Shown piece by piece: positions 45,200-56,000 of a stretch of 64,000 nt of DNA. Source of the DNA: Aureococcus anophagefferens (taxonomy: Eukaryota; Sar; Pelagophyceae; Pelagomonadales; Pelagomonadaceae); assembly GCF_000186865.1 (NCBI RefSeq), contig NW_008705562.1:2061141-2125140 (forward strand), written 5' to 3'. The notes under the pieces are model-generated. The model was given only the letters and a program-made list of their open reading frames with translations. It did no database searches and was not told the DNA's origin. Numbering within the stretch: the stretch's first letter is position 1; each line of letters starts with the position of its first letter. The translations under genes and the position numbers were made by a program.

Positions 45200-46098
45200 T
45201 TAGCGGCAGCTCAGGTCGAGGAGCGGGCAGGGCCCCGCGAGGGCGCACTCCTTCTTCTGGAGCTTGCCGTTCTTCGCGCAGCGCGTGCAGCACTTGCCGT
45301 GCTCCACGAGGAGGACGTGGAGCGCGAACTTGACCTCGTCGGGCACGCGGCGGTTCAGGTGCTCGTAGGCCTTCTCGCGCGTCGCGGCCTCGGGGAGCCA
45401 CTTGCACATCTTCGCGATGTGGAGCACGTGCGTGTCGACTGGAAATTCCGCTCTCCCCATGGTGAACATCATGACGCAGGACACGGTCTTCGGGCCGACG
45501 CCCTTGAACGACGACAGCGTGCGCTTGACGACGGCGTCGTCGCGCTCGCCGTGGAGCCACTGGAGGCAGGGCTCGCCGGCCGCTCCCCGGCCGGCGACGC
45601 GCGGGTCCGCCAGGATCGCGCGGACGCGCTCCATCTTGACCTCGGCCAGGCCGCCGCAGCGCACGAGCTCCTCGGCGACGCCCGCGGGCGCCGCGAGCAC
45701 CTCGGACCACGTCGGCAGGCCCGCCTTGAGGCGCTCAAAGGCCACGAGGGACGTCTTGTCCGTCGTGTTCTGCGAGAGGATCGTCCGCACGAGCGAGTCG
45801 AGGATCGACTTGCGCTGCTCGGTCGCCTTCTTGTGCTCGACGTCGCCGTGCGCAGCGACAGCGCCGCCGTCGCCTCGACGGCCGCCTCGCGCGACGGCGC
45901 GGCCCAGTCCGGGTACGGCTCCTCGGCCGCGGACTTGACCTTGGCTTTGCTGCTCGCGGCCTTGCGGCTCGTCGCCTCGGGCAGCACCTCGATCTTGCAG
46001 CTGCCCTCCGGCTTGGCGGCCTTGGGCGTGCTCGCCTTGCTCGCCTTGGCTTTCGCGGCGGCGGCTGCCTTCTTGGGGATGCGTTCGACCTTCACCAT
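45200..46098 (-). CDS. Endonuclease III-family DNA glycosylase (HhH-GPD, [4Fe-4S]); apparent frameshift
   Basis: ATG 46098 opens a Lys/Ala-rich N-terminus (MVKVERIPKKAAAAAKAKAS), a nuclear or DNA-binding tail. After EEPYPDWAAPSREAAVEATAALS the frame must shift by one base near 45855 to continue AHGDVEHKKATEQRKSIL. The HhH-GPD core follows: LVRTILSQNTTDKTSLVAFE, then SSFKGVGPKTVSCVMMFTMGR, the hairpin, with FPVDTHVLHIAKMCKWLP supplying the catalytic Asp. The C-terminus has Cys residues spaced for a [4Fe-4S] cluster (GKCCTRCAKN ... CALAGPCPLLDLSC). It matches a plant/algal Nth-like family. The PxPEE..L..LHG pattern of homologues argues that one base is missing in the assembly; a 44-nt intron is an alternative. 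Confidence 0.82.
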
Positions 46099-46235
46099 TG
46101 CACTTGCACGCTCTAGATTTCAAACGGCTGAAGTTGGCGCGCGCGAGGAGCTGCGGCGCCGCCAGCGTGGCGCTTCTTGTGAACGAGCCGATCGAGCTGC
46201 ATCTGAGCCGCCTTGCATCTGCCTTGCACCGTCGC

Positions 46236-47540
46236 ATGATGGTTGCAACAGCAAGCATGCGCTTCCTGAGCCACCGAATCGCCTTCGCAGCTCGCCGCCG
46301 CGCCGCCGCCGCGCGCTCGCAGCGCACTTTGGCCTCGTCGCGCCGCGCCGCGGCCATGGCGAGCTTCAAGGTCATGGAGGTGCTCAACAAGGCGAACCTC
46401 CTCGAGGCGTCGGGCGCGTCGATCATGCACATGGAGGTGGGCCAGCCGTCGTCGCCCGCGCCGCCGTCGGCGCGGCGCGCCGCCGAGGCCGAGCTCGCCG
46501 TCGACGCGGCCATGGGCTACACGTCCGCGAATGGCCTGCCGGAGCTGAAAAACCGCATCGCGCGATGGTACGCGGACCGCCACGGGTCGGCCGTCGACCC
46601 GGAGCGCGTCGTCGTCACGACGGGCTCCTCGGCGGGCTTCGTCCTGAGCTTCATGGCCCTCTGGGACGCCGGCGACAAGGTCGGCGTGCCGAGCACCGCG
46701 TACCCGTGCTACAGGAACGTGCTCCGGTCGCTCGGCTGCGAGGCCGTGCCCCTCGCCGGCGACGCGGGCGACCCGCGGAGCGGCTTCGAGTTCCCGACGC
46801 CGGCCCAGGTCGAGGCGGCGGCGGCGGGCGACGGCATCGCGGGCCTCATCCTGTCGTCGCCGAGCAACCCGACGGGCGCCGCGCTGAGCGCGGCGGAGCT
46901 CTCCGCGCTCGCCGCGACCTGCGACGGCGCGGGCGTGCGCTTCATCTCCGACGAGATCTACCACCACATCGCCTACGGCGCCGAGCCGTCGCCGTCGGCC
47001 GTCGACCTGCCCGGCGCCGTCGTCGTGAACAGCTTCTCCAAGTTCTTCTCGATGACGGGCTGGCGCGTCGGCTGGCTCGTGCTCCCCGCCGGCGACGCGG
47101 AGCTCGCCGGCGCCGTCGCGCGCCTCCAGCAGAACCTCTTCATCAACGCGCCGACGGTGTCGCAGATCGCCGCAACCGCCGCGTTCGACGACGTCGACGA
47201 CGCGCTCGACGGCCACGTCCGGCGCTACGCGGCGAACCGAAACGTCGTCCTCGGCGCGCTCGAGCGCATGGGCGTCGACGCGGCCCACGTCGCGCCCGCC
47301 GCGGGCGCGTTCTACGTCTACGCCGACCTCGGCGCCTACGGCGTCGCCGACTCCGTCGACCTCTGCAACCGCCTCCTCGACGACGAGGGCGTCGCCATCA
47401 CGCCGGGCGTCGACTTCGAGTTCGAGGAGGCCATCGGCAAGCGCCGCGTCCGCATCTCCTACTGTGGCGCGACGCCGGACGTCGAGGAGGCCATGGCGCG
47501 CCTCGCGCGCTGGTGGGCCGCGGGCAAGTACAAGCAGTAG
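46236..47540 (+). CDS. PLP-dependent aminotransferase, class I/II, probably mitochondrial or plastid
   Basis: 434 residues from ATG 46236. The first 45 residues are Arg/Ala/Ser-rich without acids (MRFLSHRIAFAARRRAAAARSQ), like a mitochondrial presequence. The fold-type I core follows: IMHMEVGQPSSPAPP, VVVTTGSSAGFVLSFMAL, LILSSPSNPTGAAL (Asn contacting PLP), FISDEIYHHIAYG (Asp, Tyr), and NSFSKFFSMTGWRVGWLV with the Schiff-base Lys. An Arg near the end (RRVRISYC) binds the substrate carboxylate. It belongs to the aspartate/aromatic/alanine-like subgroup Igamma; the amino-acid specificity cannot be read. Divergent from the glycosylase gene by 137 bp. Confidence 0.9.
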   Translation: MMVATASMRFLSHRIAFAARRRAAAARSQRTLASSRRAAAMASFKVMEVLNKANLLEASGASIMHMEVGQPSSPAPPSARRAAEAELAVDAAMGYTSANGLPELKNRIARWYADRHGSAVDPERVVVTTGSSAGFVLSFMALWDAGDKVGVPSTAYPCYRNVLRSLGCEAVPLAGDAGDPRSGFEFPTPAQVEAAAAGDGIAGLILSSPSNPTGAALSAAELSALAATCDGAGVRFISDEIYHHIAYGAEPSPSAVDLPGAVVVNSFSKFFSMTGWRVGWLVLPAGDAELAGAVARLQQNLFINAPTVSQIAATAAFDDVDDALDGHVRRYAANRNVVLGALERMGVDAAHVAPAAGAFYVYADLGAYGVADSVDLCNRLLDDEGVAITPGVDFEFEEAIGKRRVRISYCGATPDVEEAMARLARWWAAGKYKQ

Positions 47541-48261
47541 GGGCCGACGCAGCGCGGCTAACGAAGAGCGGTGTGGCTCGCGCCTTTTTTGGGAACTTCG
47601 AGGTGTCGCAGAACGCGGCGGCAAGTTGAATGTCAACGTGCAGCTGGACGACTTCTTCGCATTCTCGGACGACGTCGAGCTCGAGGCGCTCGTGCAGTTC
47701 GACGACCTTATCGACGACCACACCCGAACGACGACCTCGAACGCTGAGATGAACAGTTTGTGAAGCATCACACTGAAAGATCAGTGAGCGCGATCGAGCA
47801 TTGTGCGCCACTGCTCGTCCGTCGGCCTCGCGAATATCGACGTCGCCGCGCCGCGAGCCCCACCCGCGACCGTCATCAGCCCTCGGGGGCCTCACGGACA
47901 CGCACGCTCCGCCGCCGGCCATCTGCGGGACATCAACCCCCTGCTTCGTCGACGCCGAACACGAATTTCTGCGGCGAAAGAAAACGAGCAGTAGGCGAAC
48001 CGCCGCGTCTCTTCAACGCCCCACGCCGAGGCCTCGAGGCGTCGTCGAGACCTCGGCGCTCTGCTTCGAGGACTTGGCCGACGCCAGCCTCTGTACCCGC
48101 GCGCGCGCCCCGCCGCCCGCTCGTCGGAACGCGATCCCGCCGAACCGCCGACGCCCTCGTCCGCCGACCGCCACGTCGCCCAGCCCGCCCTCCCCCGCCC
48201 CCACATCGCGCGCTCCGCCGACCGCCGACACCCCTCGCCCACAGGCCGGTGAAGTGAAGCG
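47541..48261. other. 721-bp intergenic region with no recognised gene
   Basis: Holds the aminotransferase 3' UTR and the promoter and 5' UTR of the giant surface-protein gene. Open frames here (for example on the plus strand from 47801) lack ATG context, have Arg/Pro/Ser-biased composition and run on as shadows of the downstream repeats. Nothing else is seen. Confidence 0.4.
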
Positions 48262-51200
48262 ATGGCGAGAAGCGTCGTCTTGGCGCTCCTGGCCGCCCGG
48301 GCGTCGGCGCTCTGCGTCCTGCGGGACGCGACCGTCTGCTGGGGGAACGAGCACCAGTACGTCGAGAACACGGACTTGGTCGACGGCATCTACGTCGAAT
48401 TGGAGATGGCGTTCGCCGACGTCGACGGCGACGGCGACCTCGACCTCGTCGTGGGCGAATACGACGGCACCCTCAACTACTACGAGAACGTCGGGAACGC
48501 GACAGCGCCGAGCTACGAGGCCGTCACCGGCAGCGCGAACCCCTTCGACGGCATCGACGTCGGTTCCTGGAGCAAGCCCGCGTTCGCCGACGTCGACGGC
48601 GACGGCGACCTCGACCTCGTCGTGGGCACATACGAGGGCGCCCTCTTCTACTACGAGAACATCGGGAACGCGACGTCGCCGACCTACGAGGCCGTCACCG
48701 GCGCCGCGAGCCCCTTCGACGGCATCGAAGTCGGTTTCGACAGCAAGCCCGTGCTCGTCGACGTCGACGGCGACGGCGACCTCGACCTCGTCGTGGGCGA
48801 AGACGACGGCAACCTCTACTACTACGAGAACGTCGGGTCCGCGACGTCGCCGAGCTACGAGGCCGTCACCGGCAGCGCGAACCCCTTCAACGGTATCAAC
48901 GTCGGTTCCTACAGCGCGCCCGCGTTCGCCGACCTCGACGGCGACGGCGACCTCGACCTCGTCGTGGGCGAAGAGTGGGGCTCCCTCTACTACTTCGAGA
49001 ACATCGGGTCCGCGACCTCGCCGAGCTACGAGGCCGTCACCGGCGCCGCGAACCCTTTCGACGGCATCGACGTCAGTCTCCGCGACGGCATCTATCGGGA
49101 TCACAGCGCGCCCGCGCTCTTCGACGTCGACGGCGACGGCGACCTCGACCTCGTCGTATCCCTCGACGGCTTTCTCAACTACTACGAGATCGTCGGGTCC
49201 GCGGCGTCGCCGAGCTACGAGGCCGTCACCGGTAGCGCGAGCCCCTTCGACGGCATCGACGTCGGTTACCTCAGCACGCCCGCGCTCGCCGACCTCGACG
49301 GCGACGGCGACCTCGACCTCGTCGTGGGCGAATGGGCAGGCGTCCTCTTCTACTACGAGAACGTCGGGTCCGCGGCGTCGCCGAGCTACGCGGCCGTCAC
49401 CGGCAGCGCGAACCCCTTCGACGGCATCGACGACGGTGGCTTCAGTTTTCCCGCGTTCGGCGACCTCGACGGCGACGGCGACCTCGACCTCGTCGTGGGC
49501 GATTGGACCCTCACTATGGGCGTAGCGGAGGAAGGCGCCCTCAACTACTATGAGAACGTCGGGTCCGCGACGTCGCCGAGCTACGAGGCCGTGACCGGCG
49601 CCGCGAACCCTGTCGACGGCATCAAAGTCGGTGGCTACGACTTTTCATATGCGTTTGCGCCCGCGTTCGCCGACCTCGACGGCGACGGCGACCTCGACCT
49701 CGTCGTGGGCGAATACTGGGGCGGCCTCTACTACTACGACAACGTCGGGTCCGCGACGTCGCCGAGCTACGCGGCCGTCACCGGCAGCGCGAACCCCTTC
49801 GATGCCATCGCCGTCGGTTCCCACAGCACGCCCGCGTTCAGTGACCTCGACGGCGACAGCGACCTCGACCTCGTCGTGGGCGAACAGGTAGGCCTCCTCA
49901 ACTACTACGAGAACGTCGGGAACGCGACGTCGCCGAGCTACAGAGCCGTCACCGGTAGCGCGAACCCCTTCGACGCCATCTCCGTCCCTCTGAGCAGCGC
50001 GCCCGCGCTCGCCGACCTCGACGGCGACGGCGACCTCGACCTCGTCTTGGGCCAATTCGACGGCCACCTCTACTTCTTCGCGAACGGTTACTGCACGCAA
50101 GGCGACACTGCCTGCCGTGGCAGCGGCCTCTGCGATCTGACCTACGTCATCTTCTCCGAAGCGTCCTGCCAGTGCCTCGGCGGCTTCGACCACGAGGTGC
50201 CCGACGTGGTCATGCAGTGCGGCGAGTGCCAGGCGGGCTTCTACGGGAGCACGTGCGAGCCGTGCCCGCAAGGGGGTGACGAAGACCGCAACGCGCCGCG
50301 CCTCACGGACACCTGCGGCGTCGCGGGGAGCGGCCGGTCGCGCGGCTCCTGCGACGACGGTAGGGGCGGCACCGGGGCGTGCACGTGCTTCGGCGACGTC
50401 TTCTCGGGGAGCGGCTGCACGGAGGGGACGTGTCCAGCGGGGACCGTCGAGACCGCGACCTTCGATGGCTACTACAACATCGCAAACTGCACGTCGTGCG
50501 ACGCGGGCACCTTCTCGGCCGAGGGCGACCCGCAGTGTACGAAGTGCGCCGCGGGCAAGTCCTCGGCCGCGGGCGCGAGCGAGTGCGCCAGCTGCTCCGC
50601 GGGGTCGTATTCTGCTCCGGGCGCGAGCGAGTGCTCAACTTGCACAGTCAGGACGTACCAGGGCGAGACCGGCCAGTCGAGCTGCGCGCTCGCGGACGCC
50701 GGGTCCTTCGTCGACGCGATCGGCGCCTCTGAGCAGACCGCGTGCGATGCGGGCAAGTACAGCGGCTCCGGCGCGGACGAGTGCGTCGACTGCGAGGCCG
50801 GGACGTACCAGGGCGAGACCGGCCAGTCGAGCTGCGCGCTCGCGGACGCCGGGTCCTTCGTCCAAGCGGACGGCGCGTCGGAGCAGACCGCGTGCGATGC
50901 GGGCAAGTACAGCGGCTCCGGCGCGGACGAGTGCGTCGACTGCGAGGCCGGGACGTACCAGGACGCGACGGGCCAGTCGAGCTGCGCGCTCGCGGACGCC
51001 GGGTCCTTCGTCGACGCGATCGGCGCCTCTGAGCAGATCGCGTGCGATGCGGGCAAGTACAGCGGCTCCGGCGCGAGCGAGTGCGACGACTGCGCGGCCG
51101 GGACGTACCAGGGCGAGACGGGCCAGTCGAGCTGCAAGCTCGCGGACGGCGGGTCCTTCGTCCAAGCGGACGGCGCGTCGGAGCAGACCGCGTGCGATGC

Positions 51201-52950
51201 GGGCAAGTACAGCGGCTCCGGCGCGAGCGAGTGCGACGACTGCGCGGCCGGGACGTACCAGGACGCGACGGGCCAGTCGAGCTGCAAGCTCGCGGACGGC
51301 GGGTCCTTCGTCGACGCGATGGGCGCCTCGGAGCAGCGCGAATGCCCCGCGGGCTCATTCTCCGGCTCCGCTTCGGGCAAGTGCGACGACTGCGTGGCCG
51401 GCACGTTCCAGGAGCTGACGGGCCAGTCGAGCTGCGCGCTCGCGGGTCAGGGCTTCTACGTCGGGAGCACTGGAGCTTCGGAGCAGACTGCTTGCCCCGC
51501 GGGAAGCTTCTCCGGCTCCGGCGCGAGCGAGTGCGACGACTGCGCGGCCGGGACGTACCAGGACGCGACGGGCCAGTCGAGCTGCAAGCTCGCGGACGCC
51601 GGCTCCTTCGTCGACGCGATCAGCGCCTCGGAGCAGGCGGCGTGCGATGCGGGCAAGTACAGCGGCTCCGCCGCGAGCGAGTGCATCGACTGCGCGGCCG
51701 GCACATTCCAGGAGTCGACGGGTCAGTCGAGCTGCCTCCTCGCAAATGCCGGGTCCTTCGTCGATGCGATCAGCGCCTCGGAGCAGGCCGCGTGCCCCGC
51801 GGGAAGCTTCTCCGGCTCCGGCGCGAGCGAGTGCGTCGACTGTGAGGCCGGGACGTACCAGGACGCGACCGGCCAGTCGGGCTGCAAGCTCGCGGACGCC
51901 GGGTCCTTCGTGAACGAAATCGGCGCCTCGGAGCAGGCGGCGTGCGATGCGGGCAAGTACAGCGGCTCCGCCGCGAGCGAGTGCGAGGCTTGCGCGACCG
52001 GCACGTTCCAGGAGTCGACGGGCCGGTCAAGCTGCAAGCTCGCGGGTCAAGGCTTCTACGTCGGAAGCACTGGAGCTTCGGAGCAGACCGTGTGCCCCGC
52101 GGGCAACTTCTCCGGCTCCGGCGCGAGCGCATGCGACGAGTGCGAGATCGGGACCTTCAGCGCCGAGGGCGACTCATCCTGCACGTCGTGCCCCGCGGGC
52201 TTCTCGAGCAGCGCCGCCGGAGCGAGCGAGTGCAGCGCGTGCCCGGTCGGGACCTTCAAGGGCGCCGGCTCGGGGCCGTGCGTCGAGTGCGGCGTCGGTA
52301 CCTACGGACCCGAGACCGGGCAGTCGAGCTGCCTCCTCGCAAATGCCGGTTCCTTCGTCGACGACACCGGCGCATCAGAGCAGACCGCGTGCCCCGCGGG
52401 CTCGTTCTCCGGCTCCGGCGCGAGCGAGTGCGCGATGTGCGAGCGCCGGACGTACCAGTCCCTGGTGGGTCAGGCGAGCTGCGCCCTCGCGGACGGCGGG
52501 TCCTTCGTCGACTTGGCTGGCGCCTCCGAGCAGACCGCGTGCCCCGCGGGCTCGTTCTCCGGCTCCGGCGCGAGCGAGTGCGCGATGTGCGAGCGCGGGA
52601 CGTACCAGTCCCTGGTGGGTCAGGCGAGCTGCGCCCTCGCGGACGGCGGGTCCTTCGTCGACTTGGCTGGCGCCTCCGAGCAGACCGCGTGCCCCGCGGG
52701 CTCGTTCTCCGGCTCCGGCGCGAGCGAGTGCGCGATGTGCGAGCGCGGGACGTACCAGTCCCTGGTGGGTCAGGCGAGCTGCGCCCTCGCGGACGGCGGG
52801 TCCTTCGTCGACTTGGCTGGCGCCTCCGAGCAGACCGCGTGCCCCGCGGGCTCGTTCTCCGGCTCCGGCGCGAGCGAGTGCGCGATGTGCGAGCGCGGGA
52901 CGTACCAGTCCCTGGTAGATCGAGGACGGAACACTGCAGCGGAATATTGA
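48262..52950 (+). CDS. Giant secreted/surface protein, 5' part: VCBS/FG-GAP repeats then 50-residue Cys-rich repeats
   Basis: MARSVVLALLAARASALC is a signal peptide. Ten VCBS/FG-GAP-type repeats of about 57 residues follow (core FADVDGDGDLDLVVGEYDG, then LNYYENVGNATAPSYEAVTG), typical of calcium-binding beta-propellers in adhesion proteins. An EGF-like Cys segment leads into about sixteen 50-residue Cys repeats (CPAGSFSGSGASECxxC, AGTYQ, GQSSCALADAGSFV) of GCC2/GCC3, ephrin-receptor-like type. The frame meets a stop at 52948-52950 in an odd tail (VDRGRNTAAEY). A GT-AG removal of 52915-53077 would join it in frame to the next feature, which continues the same repeat, so this is most likely one gene. 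The predicted role is a cell-surface adhesin or receptor ectodomain. Confidence 0.78.
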   Translation: MARSVVLALLAARASALCVLRDATVCWGNEHQYVENTDLVDGIYVELEMAFADVDGDGDLDLVVGEYDGTLNYYENVGNATAPSYEAVTGSANPFDGIDVGSWSKPAFADVDGDGDLDLVVGTYEGALFYYENIGNATSPTYEAVTGAASPFDGIEVGFDSKPVLVDVDGDGDLDLVVGEDDGNLYYYENVGSATSPSYEAVTGSANPFNGINVGSYSAPAFADLDGDGDLDLVVGEEWGSLYYFENIGSATSPSYEAVTGAANPFDGIDVSLRDGIYRDHSAPALFDVDGDGDLDLVVSLDGFLNYYEIVGSAASPSYEAVTGSASPFDGIDVGYLSTPALADLDGDGDLDLVVGEWAGVLFYYENVGSAASPSYAAVTGSANPFDGIDDGGFSFPAFGDLDGDGDLDLVVGDWTLTMGVAEEGALNYYENVGSATSPSYEAVTGAANPVDGIKVGGYDFSYAFAPAFADLDGDGDLDLVVGEYWGGLYYYDNVGSATSPSYAAVTGSANPFDAIAVGSHSTPAFSDLDGDSDLDLVVGEQVGLLNYYENVGNATSPSYRAVTGSANPFDAISVPLSSAPALADLDGDGDLDLVLGQFDGHLYFFANGYCTQGDTACRGSGLCDLTYVIFSEASCQCLGGFDHEVPDVVMQCGECQAGFYGSTCEPCPQGGDEDRNAPRLTDTCGVAGSGRSRGSCDDGRGGTGACTCFGDVFSGSGCTEGTCPAGTVETATFDGYYNIANCTSCDAGTFSAEGDPQCTKCAAGKSSAAGASECASCSAGSYSAPGASECSTCTVRTYQGETGQSSCALADAGSFVDAIGASEQTACDAGKYSGSGADECVDCEAGTYQGETGQSSCALADAGSFVQADGASEQTACDAGKYSGSGADECVDCEAGTYQDATGQSSCALADAGSFVDAIGASEQIACDAGKYSGSGASECDDCAAGTYQGETGQSSCKLADGGSFVQADGASEQTACDAGKYSGSGASECDDCAAGTYQDATGQSSCKLADGGSFVDAMGASEQRECPAGSFSGSASGKCDDCVAGTFQELTGQSSCALAGQGFYVGSTGASEQTACPAGSFSGSGASECDDCAAGTYQDATGQSSCKLADAGSFVDAISASEQAACDAGKYSGSAASECIDCAAGTFQESTGQSSCLLANAGSFVDAISASEQAACPAGSFSGSGASECVDCEAGTYQDATGQSGCKLADAGSFVNEIGASEQAACDAGKYSGSAASECEACATGTFQESTGRSSCKLAGQGFYVGSTGASEQTVCPAGNFSGSGASACDECEIGTFSAEGDSSCTSCPAGFSSSAAGASECSACPVGTFKGAGSGPCVECGVGTYGPETGQSSCLLANAGSFVDDTGASEQTACPAGSFSGSGASECAMCERRTYQSLVGQASCALADGGSFVDLAGASEQTACPAGSFSGSGASECAMCERGTYQSLVGQASCALADGGSFVDLAGASEQTACPAGSFSGSGASECAMCERGTYQSLVGQASCALADGGSFVDLAGASEQTACPAGSFSGSGASECAMCERGTYQSLVDRGRNTAAEY
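48421..50075 (+). repeat. 171-bp tandem repeats coding VCBS/FG-GAP units
   Basis: The string gacctcgacctcgtcgtgggc recurs at 48436, 48607, 48778 and 48949, a 171-bp (57-residue) period that continues with small length changes for ten units. Each codes DxDGDGDLDLVVG, a Ca2+-binding loop. Confidence 0.9.
50580..52920 (+). repeat. 150-bp tandem repeats coding 50-residue Cys modules
   Basis: Period exactly 150 bp: tgcgatgcgggcaagtac ends at 50760, 50910, 51060 and 51210, and cgcgatgtgc ends at 52440, 52590, 52740 and 52890. The last units, from about 52440, appear identical over 150 bp, so recent homogenisation or assembly collapse is likely. The same 150-bp phase resumes at 53500-53930 in the 3' part. 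Confidence 0.92.
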
Positions 52951-53077
52951 GGAGGCGGTCTCTTCGGGGCGGCGCAGGCTTTGGGCCTCGCGGCGTACGC
53001 TTTCGGGGTCGGCGCTCGGCTCTGCGACCGTCGACGTCGAATTGAGCTCCGAAGGCATACTCGCAGCGACCGTGGAG

Positions 53078-56000
53078 ACTGACGCTCCACCTGGAGGATT
53101 TTCCACCGGCGAGACCTCGTCTTGTCCCCCGGGCAAGTTCTCGTCGAGCGGGGCGTCCGAGTGCGTCGAGTGCGAGCGCGGGTCATATACCGATGCGAAA
53201 GGTCAGAATGTCTGCAAGTTAGCCAGCGCGGGAAGCTTTGTTCCCTGGGCGGCCGCTTCCGAGCAGCAAGTCTGCCCACCTGGGAAGTACACGGCCGGAC
53301 AAGGCGCGCACGCGTGCTCGAACTGCCTGCCCGGGGCGTTCCAGCCCGACTCCGGTGCGGTTACGTGCAAGCTCGCGAAAGCCGGCTACTTTTGCGCGGA
53401 CGAAGGCGCCTCGAACCAAACGGAGTGTCCCGCTGGAAAGCATTCGAGCTCGGGCGCCGCGAACTGCACGGATTGTGATCTCGGTCAGTACGCGCTTCCG
53501 GGGGCATCGACGTGCACGCTGGCGAGCGCTGGAAGCTTTGTTGCAGCTCAGGGCATGTCTAAGCAGGCTGAATGTCCGGCTGGAAAGTACTCAGGCTCGG
53601 CGGCCGAGAGCTGCACAGAGTGTCTGCCCGGATCTTTCGCGGCCAAGGAAGGTTTGACGGTTTGCACGCTGGCGAGCGCTGGAAGCTTTGTTGCAGCTCA
53701 GGGCATGTCCAAAGAGGACGAATGTCCGGCTGGAAAGTACTCTGGCTCGGCGGCCGAGAGCTGCACAGAGTGTCTGCCTGGATCTTTCGCGGCCGAGAAA
53801 GGTTTGACGGTTTGCACGCTGGCGAGCGCGGGAAGCTTTGTCGCAGCTCAGGGCATGTCCAAAGAGGACGAATGTCCGGCTGGAAAGTACTCAGGCTCGG
53901 CGGCCGAGAGCTGCAAGGATTGCGTCGCAGGTCGATATTCTGGCCCGGGCGCGGACACGTGCGAGCTCGCGGAAGCCGGCAACTTTTGCGCAGACACGGG
54001 CGCCTCTGCAGAAGTGCCGTGCAAAGCCGGGAGCTACTCAGGCGCCGCGGCCTCAAAGTGCACCCCGTGCGCCGAAGGATCTTATGCTTCCAAGCAAGGA
54101 TCGGCGACCTGCACGGCCGCGTCGGCGGGCAGCTTTGTCGCGAAGCCGGGCGCGACCTCAGAAGTCCGCTGCGAATCAGGAGAACGCAGCGGCGTCGGCC
54201 AGAGCAAGTGCGAGCAGTGTCAGCCCGGCACCTACGCGTCCGATGCCGGGTCTACGACGTGCGATCTCTGCGAAGCGGGCACGTTCGCCGAGGAGAGCGG
54301 CAAGAGCGCGTGCGACGAGTGCCCGGCCGGCAAATACGCGAGCGCGGTTGGATCGACGATGTGCTCGATCGCGAACGCGGGCTCCTATACCTCAGAAGAC
54401 GGCGCCACCTCGCAAGAGCTTTGCCCGGCGGGCACGATTAGCCGCCCCGGCGAGAGCAAGTGTACGAACTGTCCCGCGGGCTCCTACGCCGCCGAGGACG
54501 GCTCGACGTCGTGCGTCCTCGCGAACGCCGGCTCTTACGTCGCCAGAGACGGTGCGTCCCAACAGGAGCCCTGCAAAGCGGGCACTCTGAGCGGCGCCGG
54601 GCAAACGTCCTGCGACTTGAGCCCGGCGGGATCGTACGTCCCGCGGTCGGGCGCCTTCGCCGCGGTCATCGCGGACGCGGGCTACGTCGTCGAGGAGGAG
54701 GGCGGTTCGGAACAGACGAAGTGTCCACCCGGTTCCTACTCGGGCGCGAAGGCCTCTACGTGCACGCTCTGCGAGCCCGGCCGCTACGCGAACCTCGAAG
54801 CGGCCGCCACTTGCGAAGCCGCTCCTCCGGGCAAGTTCGCGTGGGTCCACGGTGCCGTCGCGCCGTCGTCGTGTCCCGCGGGGCGATACTCCGGATCCGG
54901 CGCGGTCTCCTGCACGCTGTGTCCCGATGGGCAAACCAGCGATCGGGAGTCGGCGACGTGCAGACCCGTCGACGCCGGCTCCACGAACGCGGAACTCTCC
55001 ACGGTCACCGTCGAGATCTCTTCCGCGCTCGTGCTCGAGGGCTTGGACGCGGACCGCTTTCCCGACGACGAAGCGGCTCTTCAGGCCTTTGCATCCGCAG
55101 TCCAGGAAAGCATTCACTCGGATGAGGTCTACGACGTGCCAGCGCGGGACGTGCATCTCGCCGCTCGCCGTCGTCTCGCGACGGCGGCGAACCACGATCA
55201 AATCTCCTTCGTCGCCTACGCGAACTACACCCTCGTTCCCGGAGAGGAACTCGACCTCGACCGGTTCAAGGATGGCTTCCAGGACACGCTGCTCTCTTCG
55301 ATATCGACCGGAGACGCGCAAAGTGCGCTCGACGACCGCGCGGCCGGCACGTCGCTCGCGTCGGCGGCCATCGACGAGGCGTCGAGCGCGGCGACCATCA
55401 CTGGAAGCACGGAGGTCGCGGTTACCGAAGCTCGCTCGACGACGGACGCGCTCGTCGTCGAGTGCCCCGCGGGGACCATTTCCGCCGCCGGCGAGAGCGA
55501 CTGCACGCCGTGTTCGCGCGGGACGTACTCGGACGCTCTCGGTCAGACAAGCTGCAAGCTCGCGTCGCCCGGCACGTTCGTGCCGGTCGAGGGCGCCTCG
55601 GCCGCGACGCCGTGTCCCGTCGGGACGTTTTCGGGTGCCGCGGCGTCGTCCTGCACGCCGTGTCCTCTGGGCTACTACAACAATCTCACGAAGCAGTCCG
55701 CGTGTCAGCTGTGTCTCGCTCCGACCTACACGCTCGAAGAGGGCAAGACCTACTGCGACGCGTGCCGCGAGGACTACTACTGGGACTCGAGAACGTACGC
55801 CAAACACGCCGAGGAGAAGCTCCTTGACGAAAACAAACAGCCGCTGCCGTGCGAGGAGTGCTGCGTCGAGTGCGACGACGCGTGCGAAGGCGGCGTCGAG
55901 ACGTGCGCGAACTGTCCCCAGGGCGCGCGCACGACCTTGGAGACGATGGACCTGAAGAAGAATTTCTGGCGCGCGTCGATCGACGCGACGTCGATCTACG

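Noticed and set aside
47801..49525. Alternative plus-strand frame over the start of the surface-protein gene
   Set aside because: Ser/Thr/Arg-rich frame produced by the 171-bp repeats read out of phase; the VCBS frame is clearly the coding one.
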